64,000 nt of DNA, from contig NZ_JADABY010000023.1 of NCBI RefSeq assembly GCF_015672735.1, forward strand, positions 88,552 to 152,551, read 5' to 3'. The notes under the pieces are model-generated. The model worked only from the letters and a program-made list of their open reading frames with translations, ran no database searches and was not told where the DNA came from. Positions 38,190 to 50,179 of this stretch are shown here, piece by piece. Source of the stretch: Citrobacter sp. Res13-Sevr-PEB04-36. GTDB lineage: Bacteria; Pseudomonadota; Gammaproteobacteria; Enterobacterales; Enterobacteriaceae. The first letter of the stretch is position 1, and each line of letters starts with the position of its first letter. Position numbers and translations under genes: made by a program.

Positions 38190-38594
38190 AAAGTCTTACT
38201 GCCTGTGGATGTGGTGTTGTAAACGTTTAATTTGTGCCTTTCCCTGAGGGACGATACAGCGGCATTTTTAATCAATTCCAGCGGGAAATTCTCCCGTCCT
38301 GGCGCGGCGAAGAATAGTTTTTCGATTTACCGCGTAAATGCAGTCGGTATGACAGCACATGGTGCGCAATTTAAACGCTTATAACGTTTTAAAGCAAGGT
38401 GGGATCTAAAAACCAGAACAATATAGCAATATGAAAAACACGGCCAGCACAAAACACCATTTCATGGAAAAAGGTATGGGTAATAATGCGAACAAAAAAC
38501 AACCAGACGTCGTAAAATTCATGATGTCAGTATTGACCACAATGAAAAAGCCAGCTTTCGCTGGCTTTTGGAAAGATAATCTTACGAATACGCG
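38190..38594. other. brnQ-phoR spacer
   Basis: About 400 bases. It must contain the brnQ promoter, but no convincing -35/-10 pair stands out. A short plus-strand frame starting at 38431 has no homology I recognise and runs antisense into phoR. The phoR terminator lies at its far end. Confidence 0.4.
38546..38569 (-). terminator. Bidirectional terminator after phoR
   Basis: AAAAGCCAG (38546-38554), loop CTTTCG, CTGGCTTTT (38561-38569). A- and T-runs flank both sides, so it can act for phoR on the minus strand. Confidence 0.82.
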
Positions 38595-39890
38595 TCAGTC
38601 GTTACTTTTGGCAACTAAACGTTCCGCCAGCACAAAGCTAAACCGCGTCCCTTTGCCTGGCGTACTCTCGATATTCAATCGGCTGTCGTGATGATTTAAA
38701 GCATGCTTCACAATCGCCAACCCGAGTCCACTACCGCCCGTTTGCCGCGATCGCGCTTTATCCACGCGATAAAAACGTTCGGTCAAACGAGGGATGTGCT
38801 CAGGTGCAATACCCGGCCCGTTATCTTCCACGCTGAATTCCGCCCCCGGAGTCGCCCGCTGCCAGCGCACGGTAATGTGCGTTCCTGCCGGCGTGTGGTT
38901 CACCGCGTTATAGATAAGATTCGAGATTGCGCTACGCAGTTGCTCTTCATTGCCCATCACGTTCAGGCGATTATCCACGTCAAAGGTAAACGTGTGTTTA
39001 TTCTGACTCAGCGTTTGCGCCTCGTGTTCCACGACACGCAGTATCATCGGCACATCCACTTTTTCATTCTGCGGCAGCGTCGGTGCGGCCTCAATTCTCG
39101 ACAGCGTCAGCAGTTGCTTCACCAGCCCTTCCATACGCTGCGTTTGCTCACGCATGGTATGCAGTGCTTTTTCTCGCGTCGCCCCTTCCAGCGGATGCTC
39201 CTGCATCATTTCAAGATAACCCTGCAGCACCGTTAGCGGCGTGCGCAACTCATGACTGGCATTAGCGAAGAAATTACGCCGCAACCCTTCAAGTTGGTGC
39301 ATCTGAGTGACATCGCGCGCGACCATCAGCAGCTGCTTATCGGTATACGGCATGACCCTAATTTCCAGATGCCGTCCGGTATTAAGCACCAAATTGATCG
39401 GTCGGCTAAAGTCGCGTGTTTTCAGGTATAAGGTAAATTCCGGGTAGCGGAGCAGGTTAAGAATGTTTTGCCCGCTATCGTCCGGCCAACGTAATCCCAG
39501 GACCTGCTGCGCTAAGCCGTTACACCAGAAAATACCGCCTTCTTCAGTGGTCAGTACCACCGCATCGGGCAACGATTCTGCCCCGCTGCGAAAACGTTTA
39601 ATCAGATTCCCCAGTTCACGGCGGCGTTTTTTGTTACGCAGCTGCATTTGATGCAGACCGTAGAGCAACGGTTCCCAACTGCCGCGCCCTGGCGGAGGCG
39701 TCATACTCCTGTCGACCCATAACCACCAGGACAAACGCAGTAAATTCCAGAAATGCCAGATAAGCAGACCCGTTACCGATGCCAGTAAAAACCACGGCAG
39801 GTAACCGAAAAAAGCACTAAGGATAAACGCCGGTATGCAGCAGAGTATCAGCTCCAGTACCAGCCTTTTCCATGACAGCCGTTCAAGCAA
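38595..39890 (-). CDS. phoR: PhoR, phosphate-regulon sensor histidine kinase
   Basis: Inner-membrane sensor kinase that, with Pst and PhoU, phosphorylates or dephosphorylates PhoB. 431 aa: two N-terminal helices (about 10-55), a PAS domain (~96-190), the H-box with His213 (ASHELRTP), and an ATPase domain with the N, G1 (SVEDNGPGI) and G2 (GGSGLGLAI) boxes. The start appears to be TTG at 39890. It follows GGAG at 8 bases and has an in-frame TGA two codons upstream; the next in-frame Met is residue 63. The gap to phoB is unusually long. Confidence 0.96.
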   Translation of the reverse strand: MLERLSWKRLVLELILCCIPAFILSAFFGYLPWFLLASVTGLLIWHFWNLLRLSWWLWVDRSMTPPPGRGSWEPLLYGLHQMQLRNKKRRRELGNLIKRFRSGAESLPDAVVLTTEEGGIFWCNGLAQQVLGLRWPDDSGQNILNLLRYPEFTLYLKTRDFSRPINLVLNTGRHLEIRVMPYTDKQLLMVARDVTQMHQLEGLRRNFFANASHELRTPLTVLQGYLEMMQEHPLEGATREKALHTMREQTQRMEGLVKQLLTLSRIEAAPTLPQNEKVDVPMILRVVEHEAQTLSQNKHTFTFDVDNRLNVMGNEEQLRSAISNLIYNAVNHTPAGTHITVRWQRATPGAEFSVEDNGPGIAPEHIPRLTERFYRVDKARSRQTGGSGLGLAIVKHALNHHDSRLNIESTPGKGTRFSFVLAERLVAKSND

Positions 39891-39935
39891 ACGTCACACT
39901 CCATTTAGTACCAGACCCATTAGGCTATTTTACTT

Positions 39936-40021
39936 GCCATTTTGAACCTGGGCAGTGCTCGCAATCCTCACGTACTGCGTGTACGCTGCGGTTGCTGTGC
40001 GCTGTCCGCGTCCAAACTGGC
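39936..40021. repeat. 86-bp imperfect palindrome between phoB and phoR
   Basis: The outer 20 bases (39936-39955) pair with 40002-40021 at 15 positions, and pairing continues inward with one-base offsets. It lies in the 189-base phoB-phoR spacer, inside the transcript. It looks like a small intergenic repeat, but I cannot assign it to a named family. Confidence 0.6.
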
Positions 40022-40079
40022 GGCGACAACTACGCCTACTGGCCTGGCACTTATTTTGTCAGTCAGAAATTCTTGTTAA

Positions 40080-40769
40080 TCAGAAGCGGGTTGAAAAACG
40101 GTATCCCGTTCCGCGTACCGTCTGCACCATGCGATCGTGTCCGCTGTGTTCCAGCGCCTTACGCAAGCGACGGATATGCACATCGACCGTCCGGTCTTCC
40201 ACGTACACATTGGTGCCCCAGACATGATTGAGTAGTTGTTCGCGGCTATAGACGCGCTCAGGATGGGTCATAAAGAAATGCAGCAGTTTAAACTCGGTTG
40301 GCCCCATATCCAACGGAGCCTCGCCAGTCATCACACGGTGCGAGGTGGGATCAAGGCTCAGCCCCTGCATCTCAATGACTTCCTCAACCGCCATTGGCGA
40401 AATACGACGCAGCACGGCTTTAATACGCGCCACCAGTTCCTTGGGAGAAAACGGCTTGGTGATATAGTCATCCGCACCAGTTTCCAGCCCACGCACGCGG
40501 TCTTCCTCTTCGCCTCTTGCCGTCAGCATCATGACGGGGATGTCCCGCGTCATCGCCTCACGCTTGAGGTGTTTGATGAACTGCAGACCCGAGCCGCCGG
40601 GAAGCATCCAGTCAAGCAGGATCAGATCCGGCCAGGGTTCATTGAGTTGATTCACCGCACTGTCATAGTCTTCGGCTTCTACAGGTTGGAACCCGTTTTG
40701 CTCGAGCACGAAGCAGACCATTTCACGAATTGGAGCTTCATCTTCTACGACCAGAATACGTCTCGCCAT
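40080..40769 (-). CDS. phoB: PhoB, phosphate-regulon response regulator
   Basis: OmpR-type regulator that activates phosphate-starvation genes by binding Pho boxes. 229 aa. Receiver domain: Glu9 and Asp10 acidic pair, phospho-acceptor Asp53 (LLDWMLPGG), Lys105. A winged-helix effector domain lies from about 130. It is divergent from sbcD with a Pho box upstream for autoregulation. phoA and psiF, known targets, are also in this window. Confidence 0.98.
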   Translation of the reverse strand: MARRILVVEDEAPIREMVCFVLEQNGFQPVEAEDYDSAVNQLNEPWPDLILLDWMLPGGSGLQFIKHLKREAMTRDIPVMMLTARGEEEDRVRGLETGADDYITKPFSPKELVARIKAVLRRISPMAVEEVIEMQGLSLDPTSHRVMTGEAPLDMGPTEFKLLHFFMTHPERVYSREQLLNHVWGTNVYVEDRTVDVHIRRLRKALEHSGHDRMVQTVRGTGYRFSTRF

Positions 40770-40815
40770 GATTTGCCCTGTTTTTAATTAAATCGTTTAG
40801 CATCAATACGGTGCC

Positions 40816-40849
40816 ATTATGCGTCAGATTTATGACAGTTTTATGAAAA
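40816..40849 (-). promoter_or_regulatory. Pho box and -10 of phoB
   Basis: The minus strand carries TTTTCATAAAACTGTCAT followed in register by CTGTCATAAATCTGACGC, overlapping 11-base repeats as in the E. coli phoB promoter. CATAAT at 40816-40821 serves as -10. Confidence 0.88.
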
Positions 40850-40960
40850 AGATAGCCCAGGTTTAACGAAGGTTGTTGAATTATGACAGCCCGGAAACAA
40901 GATATTCGCACCGTTGCAAGGGTATAATCCTCCTCATTGCTTTTTCGTCATGGAACTCTT

Positions 40961-42163
40961 ATGCGCATCCTTCACACCTCTGACTGGCATCTGGGCCAAA
41001 ACTTCTACAGCAAGAGCCGCGCTGCCGAGCATCAGGCCTTCCTTGACTGGCTGCTGGAGACCGCACAATCCCATCAGGTGGATGCCATTATTGTGGCAGG
41101 CGATATTTTTGATACCGGCTCACCGCCGAGCTATGCCCGCGAGATTTACAACCGCTTTGTCGTCAACTTGCAGCAAACAGGCTGCCATCTGGTGGTGCTG
41201 GCAGGCAATCACGACTCCGTCGCCACGCTTAATGAATCGCGCGATATTTTGGCGTTTCTGAACACCACGGTGGTCGCCAGCGCCGGACATACGCCGCAAA
41301 TACTAAAACGCCGCGACGGTTCGCCGGGCGCCGTACTGTGCCCGATTCCCTTTTTACGCCCGCGCGACATTATCACCAGTCAGGCGGGACTCACCGGCAG
41401 CGAAAAACAACAGCATCTGCTGGGGGCGATTACCGACTATTACCATCAGCAGTATCAGGACGCCTGTAAACTACGCGGCGAACTGAATCTGCCGATCATT
41501 GCAACCGGCCACCTGACGACCGTCGGCGCCAGTAAAAGTGACGCGGTGCGTGACATTTATATTGGCACGCTGGATGCTTTTCCAGCACAAAACTTCCCGC
41601 CCGCGGATTACATCGCGCTGGGACATATTCACCGGGCGCAGGTCATCGGCGGAACAGAACATATTCGCTACTGTGGCTCACCGATTGCGCTCAGCTTTGA
41701 CGAGTGCGGCAAAAACAAATGCGTTCATCTGGTGAGCTTTGAAGAGGGCAAACTTCACGCCATCGACAACCTTAGCGTGCCGGTAACGCAACCACTGGCG
41801 GTATTAAAAGGTGATTTAGCCGCTATTACCGCCCAGCTTGAGCAGTGGCGCGGCGTAGAGCAGCAACCGCCCGTCTGGTTGGATATCGAAATCACCACCG
41901 ACGATTACCTGCACGACATGCAGCGCAAGATCCAGGCACTGACGGAAGACCTGCCGGTAGAAGTCTTGCTGGTGCGCCGCAGTCGGGAACAGCGCGAGCG
42001 TATTATGGCCAATGAGCGGCGTGAAACGCTGAGCGAACTGAGCGTGACGGAAGTATTTGACCGACGCCTGGCGCTGGAAGAACTGGAAGAGCCGCAGCGT
42101 GAACGTCTTAATCAGCTGTTTAGTGAGACATTACAGACGCTTGCCGGGGAGGCTGACGCATGA
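40961..42163 (+). CDS. sbcD: SbcD, nuclease subunit of SbcCD
   Basis: Mre11-type phosphoesterase; with SbcC it cuts hairpins and protein-blocked DNA ends. 400 aa. Metal-binding motifs are Asp8 and His10 (SDWHLG), Asp48 (GDIFD) and the GNHD motif at 82-85; GHLTTVG and GHIHRAQ follow. An in-frame upstream ATG is less likely, as ATG 40961 gives the E. coli start [10 protein letters not shown]. The stop overlaps the sbcC start (ATGA). Confidence 0.97.
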   Translation: MRILHTSDWHLGQNFYSKSRAAEHQAFLDWLLETAQSHQVDAIIVAGDIFDTGSPPSYAREIYNRFVVNLQQTGCHLVVLAGNHDSVATLNESRDILAFLNTTVVASAGHTPQILKRRDGSPGAVLCPIPFLRPRDIITSQAGLTGSEKQQHLLGAITDYYHQQYQDACKLRGELNLPIIATGHLTTVGASKSDAVRDIYIGTLDAFPAQNFPPADYIALGHIHRAQVIGGTEHIRYCGSPIALSFDECGKNKCVHLVSFEEGKLHAIDNLSVPVTQPLAVLKGDLAAITAQLEQWRGVEQQPPVWLDIEITTDDYLHDMQRKIQALTEDLPVEVLLVRRSREQRERIMANERRETLSELSVTEVFDRRLALEELEEPQRERLNQLFSETLQTLAGEADA

Positions 42164-45100
42164 AAATTCTTAGCCTGCGCCTGAAAAACCTGAACTCCCT
42201 GAAAGGGGAATGGAAAGTCGACTTCACGGCAGAACCTTTTGCCAGCAACGGTCTGTTCGCCATCACCGGGCCTACGGGTGCCGGAAAAACCACCCTGCTG
42301 GATGCGATTTGTCTTGCGCTGTACCACGAAACGCCGCGCCTGAATACCGTATCACAGTCGCAAAACGACCTGATGACCCGCGACACCGCCGAGTGTCTGG
42401 CAGAGGTCGAGTTCGAAGTTAAAGGCGAGGCCTACCGCGCGTTCTGGAGCCAGAACCGGGCACGCAATCAGCCGGACGGTAATTTGCAGGTCCCGCGCGT
42501 GGAGCTTGCCCGCTGCGCGGACGGAAAAATCCTCGCCGATAAAGTCAAAGACAAACTGGACATGACCGCCACGCTCACCGGGCTGGATTACGGACGGTTC
42601 ACCCGTTCAATGCTGCTGTCGCAGGGGCAATTCGCCGCCTTTCTTAACGCCAAGCCGAAGGAACGCGCCGAGCTACTGGAAGAACTGACCGGCACCGAAA
42701 TTTACGGACAGATTTCGGCAATGGTGTTTGAAAAACACAAAGCGGCGCGCACCGAACTGGATAAACTGCAGGCACAGGCCAGCGGTGTTTCGCTGTTGGC
42801 CACCGAACAGGTGCAATCCCTTACGGAACGTTTGCAGGTACTTACTGACGAAGAAAAACAACAGCTTGCCAGCCAACAAAATCAGCAACAGCACCTCAAC
42901 TGGCTAACCCGGCAAAATGAGCTACAGGCAGAAATAAACCGTCATCAACAGGCGCTACAGGCCGCACAGCAGGCACAAGAACGCGCGCAGCCGCAGCTGG
43001 CAGCGCTCAGTCTGGCGCAACCTGCAAGGGCGTTACGTCCGCAGTGGGAGCGGATTCAAGAACAATCTACTACCCTGGCGCGTACACACCAGAAGATTGA
43101 AGAAGTGAATACTCGCTTACAAAGCAGCATAACGCTGCGTGGGCGCATCCGCCAGCAGGCACAAAAACAGTCTGCTATCATGCTTGCCGAGCAGCAGACG
43201 CTCAGTAGCTGGCTGAACAAACATGACCGTTTCCGCTTATGGAACAGTGAACTGGCAGGATGGCGCGCGTTATTGGCCCAACAATCAGACGCCAAAACCC
43301 AGCTACGCCAATGGCAGCAGTTGCGGGAGAACGACACGCATAAGCTGAACGCTCTTCCACATCCGTCGCTAACGCTTACCGCAGAAGAAGTAGCAGAAGC
43401 GCTGGCACAACACGCCCGACATCGCCCGTTACGCCAGCGTTTGAGCACCCTACATGGACATATTGCGCCGAAGCAAAAGCAGTTAGCTCAGTTGCACGTC
43501 ACCCTCCTGCAACGCCAGAAGGAACAGACCCAGCGTAACGCTGCACTGGCAGAAAAACGTCAGCGCTATAAAGAAAAAAATCAGCAACTTGCCGATGTAA
43601 AAACGATTTGCGAGCAGGAAGCCCGTATCAAAGATCTGGAAAACCATCGGGCATTATTGCAATCAGGACAACCTTGCCCGCTATGCGGCTCCACCGCACA
43701 TCCGGCAATTGAGCGCTATCAAACGCTGGAACTGAGCGTGAATCAGACGCGGCGTGAAGCACTGGAAAAAGAGGTCAAAACGCTGGCCGATGAGGGTTCA
43801 ACGCTACGCGGGCAGCTTGAGGCGATAACGCAGCAGCTACAGCGCGAAGAGAGTGACGCGCAGAGGCTTTCTCAGGAGGAGCAAGCACTTACTCAAGAGT
43901 GGCAAACGGTGGCCGCCAGCCTCAACATTACGCTACAACCACAGGATGACATCACCCCCTGGCTTGCCGCTCAGGAAGAGCACGAGCAGCAACTTCACCA
44001 GTTGAGCCTGCGTCATGCCCTACAGGCACAAATCACCGCGCATACAGAACAGATTACTCAGATCCAGCAGCATATTGACCAGCGTCAGGCCACGCTAACC
44101 GCCGAGTTAACCCGTCATGGTCTGTCTCTTCCGGCCGAGGATGAAGTCGCCTCATGGCTGAGTGAACGGGCGAACGAAGCGCAAATGTGGCAACAGCGTC
44201 AGAACGAACTGACCGAGTTACAGGCCCGAATATCCCAGCTTGCGCCAGTGCTGGAAACGCTGCCAGAATCCGATGCGCTTTCTGAAAACATTGAGAATTT
44301 GTCGCTGGAAAACTGGCGGCAGGTGCACGACGATTGCCTCTCTTTACAGGGGCAATGGCAAACCCTACAGCAGCAGCAGGCGCAGGAGGTTCAGCGCGCC
44401 GCAGAAATTCAGGCGCAGTTTGATGCAGCGCTGCAGGTCAGCATCTTTGAGAATCGTGACGCTTTCCTTGCGGCCCTGCTGGATGAAGAGGCTTTCAACC
44501 GCCTTGAGCAGCTAAAACAGTTGCTGGAAAGTCAGTTGCAGCAGGCGCAAACGTTGCTGGACCAATCGACGCAAGCGCTGACGAGCCATCAGCAACAGCT
44601 GCCTGCCGGCGCAGATCTCACCCTGACTCCGGAACATCTTCGCGATGCGCTGGCACAACTGACACAACAACTGCGGGACAACACCACCCGTCAGGGAGAA
44701 ATTCGCCAGCAACTCAGACAGGATGCCGAAAATCGCCAGCAGCAGCAGGCCCTGATGCAAGCGATCGAAACGGTCTCACAGCAAGTCGAAGACTGGGGCT
44801 ATCTGAATGCGCTGATTGGCTCGAAAGAAGGGGATAAATTCCGCAAATTTGCCCAAGGGCTGACGCTGGATAACCTGGTATGGCTGGCTAACAACCAGCT
44901 GACCCGCCTGCACAGTCGCTATCTGCTGCAGCGAAAAGCCAGTGAAGCACTGGAACTGGAGGTGGTTGATACCTGGCAGGCCGACGCCGTTCGCGATACC
45001 CGCACGCTGTCCGGCGGCGAAAGCTTCCTGGTGAGTCTTGCGCTGGCGCTGGCGCTGTCCGATCTGGTCAGTCACAAAACTCGCATTGACTCCCTGTTCC

Positions 45101-45303
45101 TCGACGAGGGTTTTGGCACGCTGGACAGCGAAACGCTGGATACCGCGCTGGACGCTCTGGATGCGCTGAATGCTACCGGGAAAACCATTGGTGTGATAAG
45201 CCACGTCGAAGCCATGAAAGAGCGTATTCCGGTACAGATCAAGGTGAAGAAAATCAACGGGCTGGGTTATAGCAAGCTCGACAGGATGTTTGCGGTGGAA
45301 TAG
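42160..45303 (+). CDS. sbcC: SbcC, ATPase subunit of SbcCD
   Basis: Rad50/SMC-like ATPase that gates the SbcD nuclease. 1047 aa. Walker [10 protein letters not shown] is at 37-45 and the ABC signature LSGGES at 950-955. Walker B, SLFLDE, is at 978-983. Two long Gln-rich coiled-coil arms meet at a zinc hook, Cys506-x-x-Cys509 (CPLC). It overlaps sbcD by 4 bases and so is translated in step with it. Confidence 0.98.
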   Translation: MKILSLRLKNLNSLKGEWKVDFTAEPFASNGLFAITGPTGAGKTTLLDAICLALYHETPRLNTVSQSQNDLMTRDTAECLAEVEFEVKGEAYRAFWSQNRARNQPDGNLQVPRVELARCADGKILADKVKDKLDMTATLTGLDYGRFTRSMLLSQGQFAAFLNAKPKERAELLEELTGTEIYGQISAMVFEKHKAARTELDKLQAQASGVSLLATEQVQSLTERLQVLTDEEKQQLASQQNQQQHLNWLTRQNELQAEINRHQQALQAAQQAQERAQPQLAALSLAQPARALRPQWERIQEQSTTLARTHQKIEEVNTRLQSSITLRGRIRQQAQKQSAIMLAEQQTLSSWLNKHDRFRLWNSELAGWRALLAQQSDAKTQLRQWQQLRENDTHKLNALPHPSLTLTAEEVAEALAQHARHRPLRQRLSTLHGHIAPKQKQLAQLHVTLLQRQKEQTQRNAALAEKRQRYKEKNQQLADVKTICEQEARIKDLENHRALLQSGQPCPLCGSTAHPAIERYQTLELSVNQTRREALEKEVKTLADEGSTLRGQLEAITQQLQREESDAQRLSQEEQALTQEWQTVAASLNITLQPQDDITPWLAAQEEHEQQLHQLSLRHALQAQITAHTEQITQIQQHIDQRQATLTAELTRHGLSLPAEDEVASWLSERANEAQMWQQRQNELTELQARISQLAPVLETLPESDALSENIENLSLENWRQVHDDCLSLQGQWQTLQQQQAQEVQRAAEIQAQFDAALQVSIFENRDAFLAALLDEEAFNRLEQLKQLLESQLQQAQTLLDQSTQALTSHQQQLPAGADLTLTPEHLRDALAQLTQQLRDNTTRQGEIRQQLRQDAENRQQQQALMQAIETVSQQVEDWGYLNALIGSKEGDKFRKFAQGLTLDNLVWLANNQLTRLHSRYLLQRKASEALELEVVDTWQADAVRDTRTLSGGESFLVSLALALALSDLVSHKTRIDSLFLDEGFGTLDSETLDTALDALDALNATGKTIGVISHVEAMKERIPVQIKVKKINGLGYSKLDRMFAVE

Positions 45304-45496
45304 TCGAAGACGGATGCGGTTTCCCAGGACGGATACGTGTCAGCGCCATCCGGCTCCGTACTTAGCACGATAGTGTATAGACAAAGACGGATATGAAATG
45401 GCATTTCATTTCACTTATCCGCAAGCTATGTTTTTATTGGCGGCGATCGTTCGCCGCGGTGGCGCACATCCTGCGCCGTTATTGCTGGCAGGTAGT

Positions 45497-46684
45497 ATGA
45501 AAAAAGTAATTTTCTCTTTAGCCCTCGGCACGTTTGGCCTGGGCATGGCCGAATTTGGCATCATGGGTGTGTTAACCGAGCTGGCGCGGGATGTGGGGAT
45601 TTCAATTCCTGCGGCAGGCCACATGATTTCGTTTTACGCATTCGGCGTAGTGCTGGGTGCGCCGATTATTGCAATCTTTTCCAACCGCTTTTCGCTGAAG
45701 CATATTCTGCTGTTTCTGGTCACGTTGTGTGTAATAGGCAATGCCATCTTCACCCTATCCTCATCCTATTTTATGCTGGCGGTCGGCAGGCTGGTTTCCG
45801 GTTTTCCGCACGGAGCATTTTTTGGCGTCGGCGCCATTATTCTGACTAAACTCGCACGTCCAGGAAAAGTCACCGCCGCCGTTGCAGGAATGATCAGTGG
45901 GATGACCGTCGCCAACCTGATTGGCATTCCCGTTGGCACCTGGCTGAGCCAGACATTTAGCTGGCGCTACACTTTCCTGTTGATTGCCGTTTTTAATATC
46001 GCAGTTATCATGTCGATTGCCTTCTGGGTGCCCAACATCAGTGACGAAGCCAAAGGCAAACTGCGCGAACAATTTCACTTTCTGAAAAGCCCGGCTCCGT
46101 GGCTTATTTTCTCCGCTACGATGTTTGGCAACGCCGGAGTGTTTGCCTGGTTTAGCTATGTGAAGCCGTACATGATGTATATCTCCGGTTTTTCCGAAGC
46201 GCTGATGACCTTTATCATGATGCTGGCTGGATTGGGAATGGTGCTGGGCAACCTACTGAGCGGGCGGATCTCGGGCCGCTATACGCCGCTGCGTATCGCG
46301 GTAGTGACCGACTTCGTGATTGTGCTGGCTCTGTTGATGCTGTTTTTCGTCGGCGATATGAAAGCTGCGTCGCTGACCTTCGCGTTTATTTGCTGCGCGG
46401 GCCTGTTTGCACTGTCAGCCCCGCTACAAATTTTGCTGCTGCAAAATGCGAAAGGCGGCGAACTGCTGGGTGCCGCCGGTGGACAAATGGCCTTTAACCT
46501 CGGTAGCGCGGTTGGCGCATACTGCGGAGGCATGATGCTGACACTGGGTTTTTCCTACAACTACGTGACTCTTCCGGCGGCCCTGCTGTCGTTTTCCGCG
46601 ATGTCGTCGCTGCTGCTGTATGGGCGTCTAATGCGAAAGCAAAGCACAACAGCCTCTTATCCGACCTACGGGCATGAATCGTAG
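45497..46684 (+). CDS. araJ: AraJ, MFS transporter of unknown substrate
   Basis: Inner-membrane DHA1-type MFS exporter; the E. coli gene is arabinose-inducible through AraC but not needed for arabinose use. 395 aa, 12 helices, beginning MKKVIFSLALGTFGLGMAEF. The frame is open 33 codons further upstream, but only ATG 45497 gives the conserved start. The first helix can resemble a signal peptide. I do not see a convincing AraC operator upstream, only a 7-bp inverted repeat at 45393-45409. The last ~15 residues differ from E. coli. Confidence 0.9.
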   Translation: MKKVIFSLALGTFGLGMAEFGIMGVLTELARDVGISIPAAGHMISFYAFGVVLGAPIIAIFSNRFSLKHILLFLVTLCVIGNAIFTLSSSYFMLAVGRLVSGFPHGAFFGVGAIILTKLARPGKVTAAVAGMISGMTVANLIGIPVGTWLSQTFSWRYTFLLIAVFNIAVIMSIAFWVPNISDEAKGKLREQFHFLKSPAPWLIFSATMFGNAGVFAWFSYVKPYMMYISGFSEALMTFIMMLAGLGMVLGNLLSGRISGRYTPLRIAVVTDFVIVLALLMLFFVGDMKAASLTFAFICCAGLFALSAPLQILLLQNAKGGELLGAAGGQMAFNLGSAVGAYCGGMMLTLGFSYNYVTLPAALLSFSAMSSLLLYGRLMRKQSTTASYPTYGHES

Positions 46685-46715
46685 GTCAGATAAGCGCCAT
46701 TCCGCATAGCAATAA

Positions 46716-47624
46716 TTACACCTGTGGCCACAGCCAGGCTGCACCGCGTACCCCGCTGGAGTCACCGTGCAGCGCTTTGCGAACAGGCGTTTCACACTCA
46801 CCACCAAAGACAAACTGTTTAATCAATGACGGAACGGTCTGATACAACCTGTCGACATTGCTCATCCCACCGCCCAGCACGATGACATCCGGGTCAAGGA
46901 TATTCACCACATGGGCCAACGATTTTGCCAGGCGTAATTCATAGCGCTGTAGCGCCTGCTCCGCCAGCGCATCCCCTTCGCTCACCAGACTAATAATTTC
47001 ACTGCCCTTCAGCGGGTTACCGCTCAGGCGATGATAATCCGTGGCGAATCCCGTCCCGGAGATGAAGGTTTCAATGCAGCCTTGCTTTCCGCAATAGCAA
47101 GGTACTTCCTGCCGGTAACGCAACTCATCTTCATCCATCCACGGCAGCGGGTTATGTCCCCACTCACCCGCGGTACCGTTGCCGCCTGCATGTGCCCGAC
47201 CATTGAACGCCACGCCGGAACCACAGCCGGTGCCGATAATCACCGCGAACACCGTTTGCGCGCCCGCAGCAGCGCCGTCTACCGCTTCAGAGACAGCCAG
47301 GCAGTTGGCGTCGTTGGCCAGACGAACTTCCCGGCTCAGACGCACGCTTAAGTCTTTGTCAAAAGGCTGACCGTTGAGCCAGGTCGAGTTGGCATTCTTC
47401 ACCACGCCGGTGTAGGGGGAAATCGATCCGGGGATCCCCATACCAACGGTTCCGGTCTGTCCGGTGGCTTTTTCCGCCATCTCCACCAGTGCAGCAATGG
47501 TTTCTATAGTTTGCCGATAATCATCACGTGGCGTGGGCAGGCGATGACGAAAAAGTTGCTCCCCCGCATCACTAAGCGCGATAACCTCTGTTTTGGTGCC
47601 ACCTAAATCGATTCCTATACGCAC
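46716..47624 (-). CDS. mak: Mak, fructokinase (ROK family)
   Basis: Cytosolic kinase phosphorylating fructose (weakly mannose and glucose) with ATP; cryptic in K-12. 302 aa. The N-terminal phosphate loop is [13 protein letters not shown] signatures follow: [21 protein letters not shown] and the zinc motif [12 protein letters not shown]. The start is GTG at 47624 after GAGG, as in E. coli; an upstream ATG would add 20 residues and run to the edge of rdgC. It is divergent from rdgC. Confidence 0.94.
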   Translation of the reverse strand: MRIGIDLGGTKTEVIALSDAGEQLFRHRLPTPRDDYRQTIETIAALVEMAEKATGQTGTVGMGIPGSISPYTGVVKNANSTWLNGQPFDKDLSVRLSREVRLANDANCLAVSEAVDGAAAGAQTVFAVIIGTGCGSGVAFNGRAHAGGNGTAGEWGHNPLPWMDEDELRYRQEVPCYCGKQGCIETFISGTGFATDYHRLSGNPLKGSEIISLVSEGDALAEQALQRYELRLAKSLAHVVNILDPDVIVLGGGMSNVDRLYQTVPSLIKQFVFGGECETPVRKALHGDSSGVRGAAWLWPQV

Positions 47625-47749
47625 ACGCTGGTCCTCATTTTTTGGGAATATCAACAGAGTAGAGGCGAGCATGGCGTTAGGCAATGCACGCCCGCCGACA
47701 ATTCGTTATTATGCCCGCTGAATTTAACGACAAGGCCGTGGAAATTATC

Positions 47750-48661
47750 ATGCTGTGGTTCAAAAATTTAATGGTTTACCGTCTTAGCCGCGATGTTTCT
47801 TTGCGCGCCGAAGAGATGGAAAAACAGCTTGCCTCAATGACGTTTACCCCTTGTGGTAGCCAGGATATGGCAAAAATGGGCTGGGTTCCGCCGATGGGAT
47901 CGCACAGCGATGCATTGACGCACTCTAACAACGGCCAAATTATTATCTGCGCCCGCAAAGAAGAAAAAATTCTGCCGTCGCCGGTGATCAAGCAGGCACT
48001 GGAAGCCAAAATCTTCAAGCTGGAAGCCGAACAGGGTCGCAAACTCAAGAAGACCGAGAAAGACTCACTGAAAGATGAAGTGTTGCACTCATTGCTGCCG
48101 CGTGCCTTTAGCCGCTTTAGCCAGACAATGATGTGGATAGACACCGTTAATGATTTGATCATCGTCGACTGTGCGAGCGCCAAGAAAGCGGAAGATACGC
48201 TGGCGCTGCTGCGTAAAAGCCTCGGCTCACTGCCGGTGGTCCCGCTGACGCTGGAAAACCCGATAGAGCTCACGCTCACCGAATGGGTCCGTTCCGGCAC
48301 CACGGCGCAGGGATTCCAGTTACTGGATGAAGCCGAACTGAAAGCCATGCTGGAAGACGGTGGCGTGATCCGGGCGAAGAAACAGGACCTGGTGAGTGAT
48401 GAGATTGCCGTGCACATTGAGGCCGGAAAAGTCGTCACCAAGCTGGCTCTCGACTGGCAGCAGCGCATTCAGTTTCTGATGTGCGACGATGGCTCGATTA
48501 AGCGTCTGAAGTTCAGCGATGAGCTGCGCGACCAGAACGAAGATATCGACAGAGAAGATTACGGCCAGCGTTTTGATGCCGATTTCATCCTGATGACCGG
48601 TGAACTGGCGGCGTTGATTAAAAGCCTGGTGGAAGGTTTAGGCGGCGAAGCGCAGCGCTAA
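47750..48661 (+). CDS. rdgC: RdgC, recombination-associated DNA-binding protein
   Basis: Ring-shaped dimer that binds duplex DNA and restrains RecA filament activity. 303 aa, starting [16 protein letters not shown]; family motifs GWVPPMG near 44-50 and [10 protein letters not shown] near 120 are present. The open frame extends 22 codons upstream, but ATG 47750 gives the conserved length. A REP palindrome follows; ppnP is convergent. Confidence 0.96.
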   Translation: MLWFKNLMVYRLSRDVSLRAEEMEKQLASMTFTPCGSQDMAKMGWVPPMGSHSDALTHSNNGQIIICARKEEKILPSPVIKQALEAKIFKLEAEQGRKLKKTEKDSLKDEVLHSLLPRAFSRFSQTMMWIDTVNDLIIVDCASAKKAEDTLALLRKSLGSLPVVPLTLENPIELTLTEWVRSGTTAQGFQLLDEAELKAMLEDGGVIRAKKQDLVSDEIAVHIEAGKVVTKLALDWQQRIQFLMCDDGSIKRLKFSDELRDQNEDIDREDYGQRFDADFILMTGELAALIKSLVEGLGGEAQR

Positions 48662-48672
48662 GCTATTCCGTA

Positions 48673-48707
48673 GTGCCGGATAGCGCCGCAAGCGGCTTAT
48701 CCGGCAC
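48673..48707. repeat. REP palindrome between rdgC and ppnP
   Basis: GTGCCGGATAGCGCCGC and its near-perfect complement GCGGCTTATCCGGCAC form one REP in the 53-base convergent gap. It may end both transcripts. Confidence 0.8.
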
Positions 48708-48714
48708 TCTACCA

Positions 48715-49017
<303 letters not shown>

Positions 49018-49070
49018 TTATTAAGTTAACAACCAATATAGGGGGCTGACGTTCCACCTGTCACGCAAAA

Positions 49071-49748
49071 TTACGCCAGCAGTTCTGAAGCCAGTCTCGC
49101 TATCAGGACATTCGACAGCAGCACCGGAACATCGAGTGATTGTTGCAGTACATCACGATGACGCTGATTAAACCCTAAACAGTCGAGCATAATCACGTCG
49201 GCCCCTTGCTCAAGAAGTTGTTTCCCGGCATCAATCAGTTGTTGTTCAGAGCCGTCAATGGGATTCGCCAGCGCATAGACCGGCGGCGTTTGTAATACCT
49301 GCCATTTTTTCGACTGGGCTTCCAGCAATTCAGCCACCGGGACAATCACCCCAACCTGATGCCCGTCGACAATCGACGCCACCAGAGGGGGAATAATACG
49401 TAAGGGCTCCAGCAGGATGCCGTTTCGGATTGTCAGACGGGTGATGACCGCAGTGCTCATCAGTAAAATGACATCAAAACCCTGGTTGTCCAGCACCTCA
49501 ACAATGCCTTGCAATGCACGTTCTACTTTCTGGCGCGAGACATGCGCCAGCTGATGGTCGCTAAGCAGAGTTAATAGTGCATCGTCGCCCGGTGAGACGG
49601 CGTACTCGGCCATCACCTCTTCCCGTCGCATCTGCCCCAGCAGGCTATGGTGGGTAATGTGTTGTTCATCGATATATTCCGTCAGGAGCGGTAATACCTC
49701 ACGCATCGGCACAACGCCAATCGTGAGGATAGCCAACGACGTACTCAT
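49071..49748 (-). CDS. aroM: AroM family protein
   Basis: 225-aa cytosolic protein of the AroM family, distantly related to Asp/Glu racemases; its function is not known. It is named for being downstream of aroL and under TyrR control in E. coli. The racemase-like conserved segment [15 protein letters not shown] is near residues 178-192. ATG 49748 gives the known length; an upstream in-frame ATG adds 15 residues. It is separated from yaiA by 213 AT-rich bases. Confidence 0.92.
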   Translation of the reverse strand: MSTSLAILTIGVVPMREVLPLLTEYIDEQHITHHSLLGQMRREEVMAEYAVSPGDDALLTLLSDHQLAHVSRQKVERALQGIVEVLDNQGFDVILLMSTAVITRLTIRNGILLEPLRIIPPLVASIVDGHQVGVIVPVAELLEAQSKKWQVLQTPPVYALANPIDGSEQQLIDAGKQLLEQGADVIMLDCLGFNQRHRDVLQQSLDVPVLLSNVLIARLASELLA

Positions 49749-49961
49749 GTGTTGCTCCACCGTCTTCTTACTTTGCTGTAAATTCCCGGACAAATGCCAG
49801 GCACTGACCTGCGTTACGAATGCCCAAAAGCGTAGCAGTAGATAAGCAGCCCAGTGTGTAAAGATTCCAAATCATTCCAGTAGTTTATTGTTATCATTTA
49901 CTTTTCAATTTTCGCGCCATCCGATGATGTGCGCAAAATGTGATGCAGACAGCGTCTGACC

Positions 49962-50153
49962 TCAGGTTTTCTGCGGGTCTTCATAGCGTTTTTTGGCATC
50001 CATCGCTTCCTGCGCAGATGGATGCTCGCTAATCAACGAATTCGGTTTGGGGTGGTCAGCGCGGAGTTGATACCAGGTTACTGTCTGGCCTGGCGTGCCT
50101 TTTTCAACAGTAACAATGGTCGCTTTTCGTGGATAAGGGGGTTTTGTCGGCAT
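49962..50153 (-). CDS. yaiA: YaiA, small conserved protein
   Basis: 63-aa protein of unknown function, very close to E. coli YaiA: start [20 protein letters not shown], then a [12 protein letters not shown] segment. It lies 26 bases after aroL and so belongs to the TyrR/TrpR-controlled aroL-yaiA-aroM unit. No membrane or catalytic motif is visible. Confidence 0.9.
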   Translation of the reverse strand: MPTKPPYPRKATIVTVEKGTPGQTVTWYQLRADHPKPNSLISEHPSAQEAMDAKKRYEDPQKT

Positions 50154-50179
50154 AGCGCGTCCTTTTGACTGGATGAGCG

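Noticed and set aside
38431..38691. 86-codon plus-strand frame between brnQ and phoR
   Set aside because: No ribosome site; it reads through the phoR terminator and into phoR antisense.
45398..45496. N-terminal extension of araJ by 33 codons
   Set aside because: The extension begins inside an inverted repeat and is not part of the conserved protein; ATG 45497 gives the known start.
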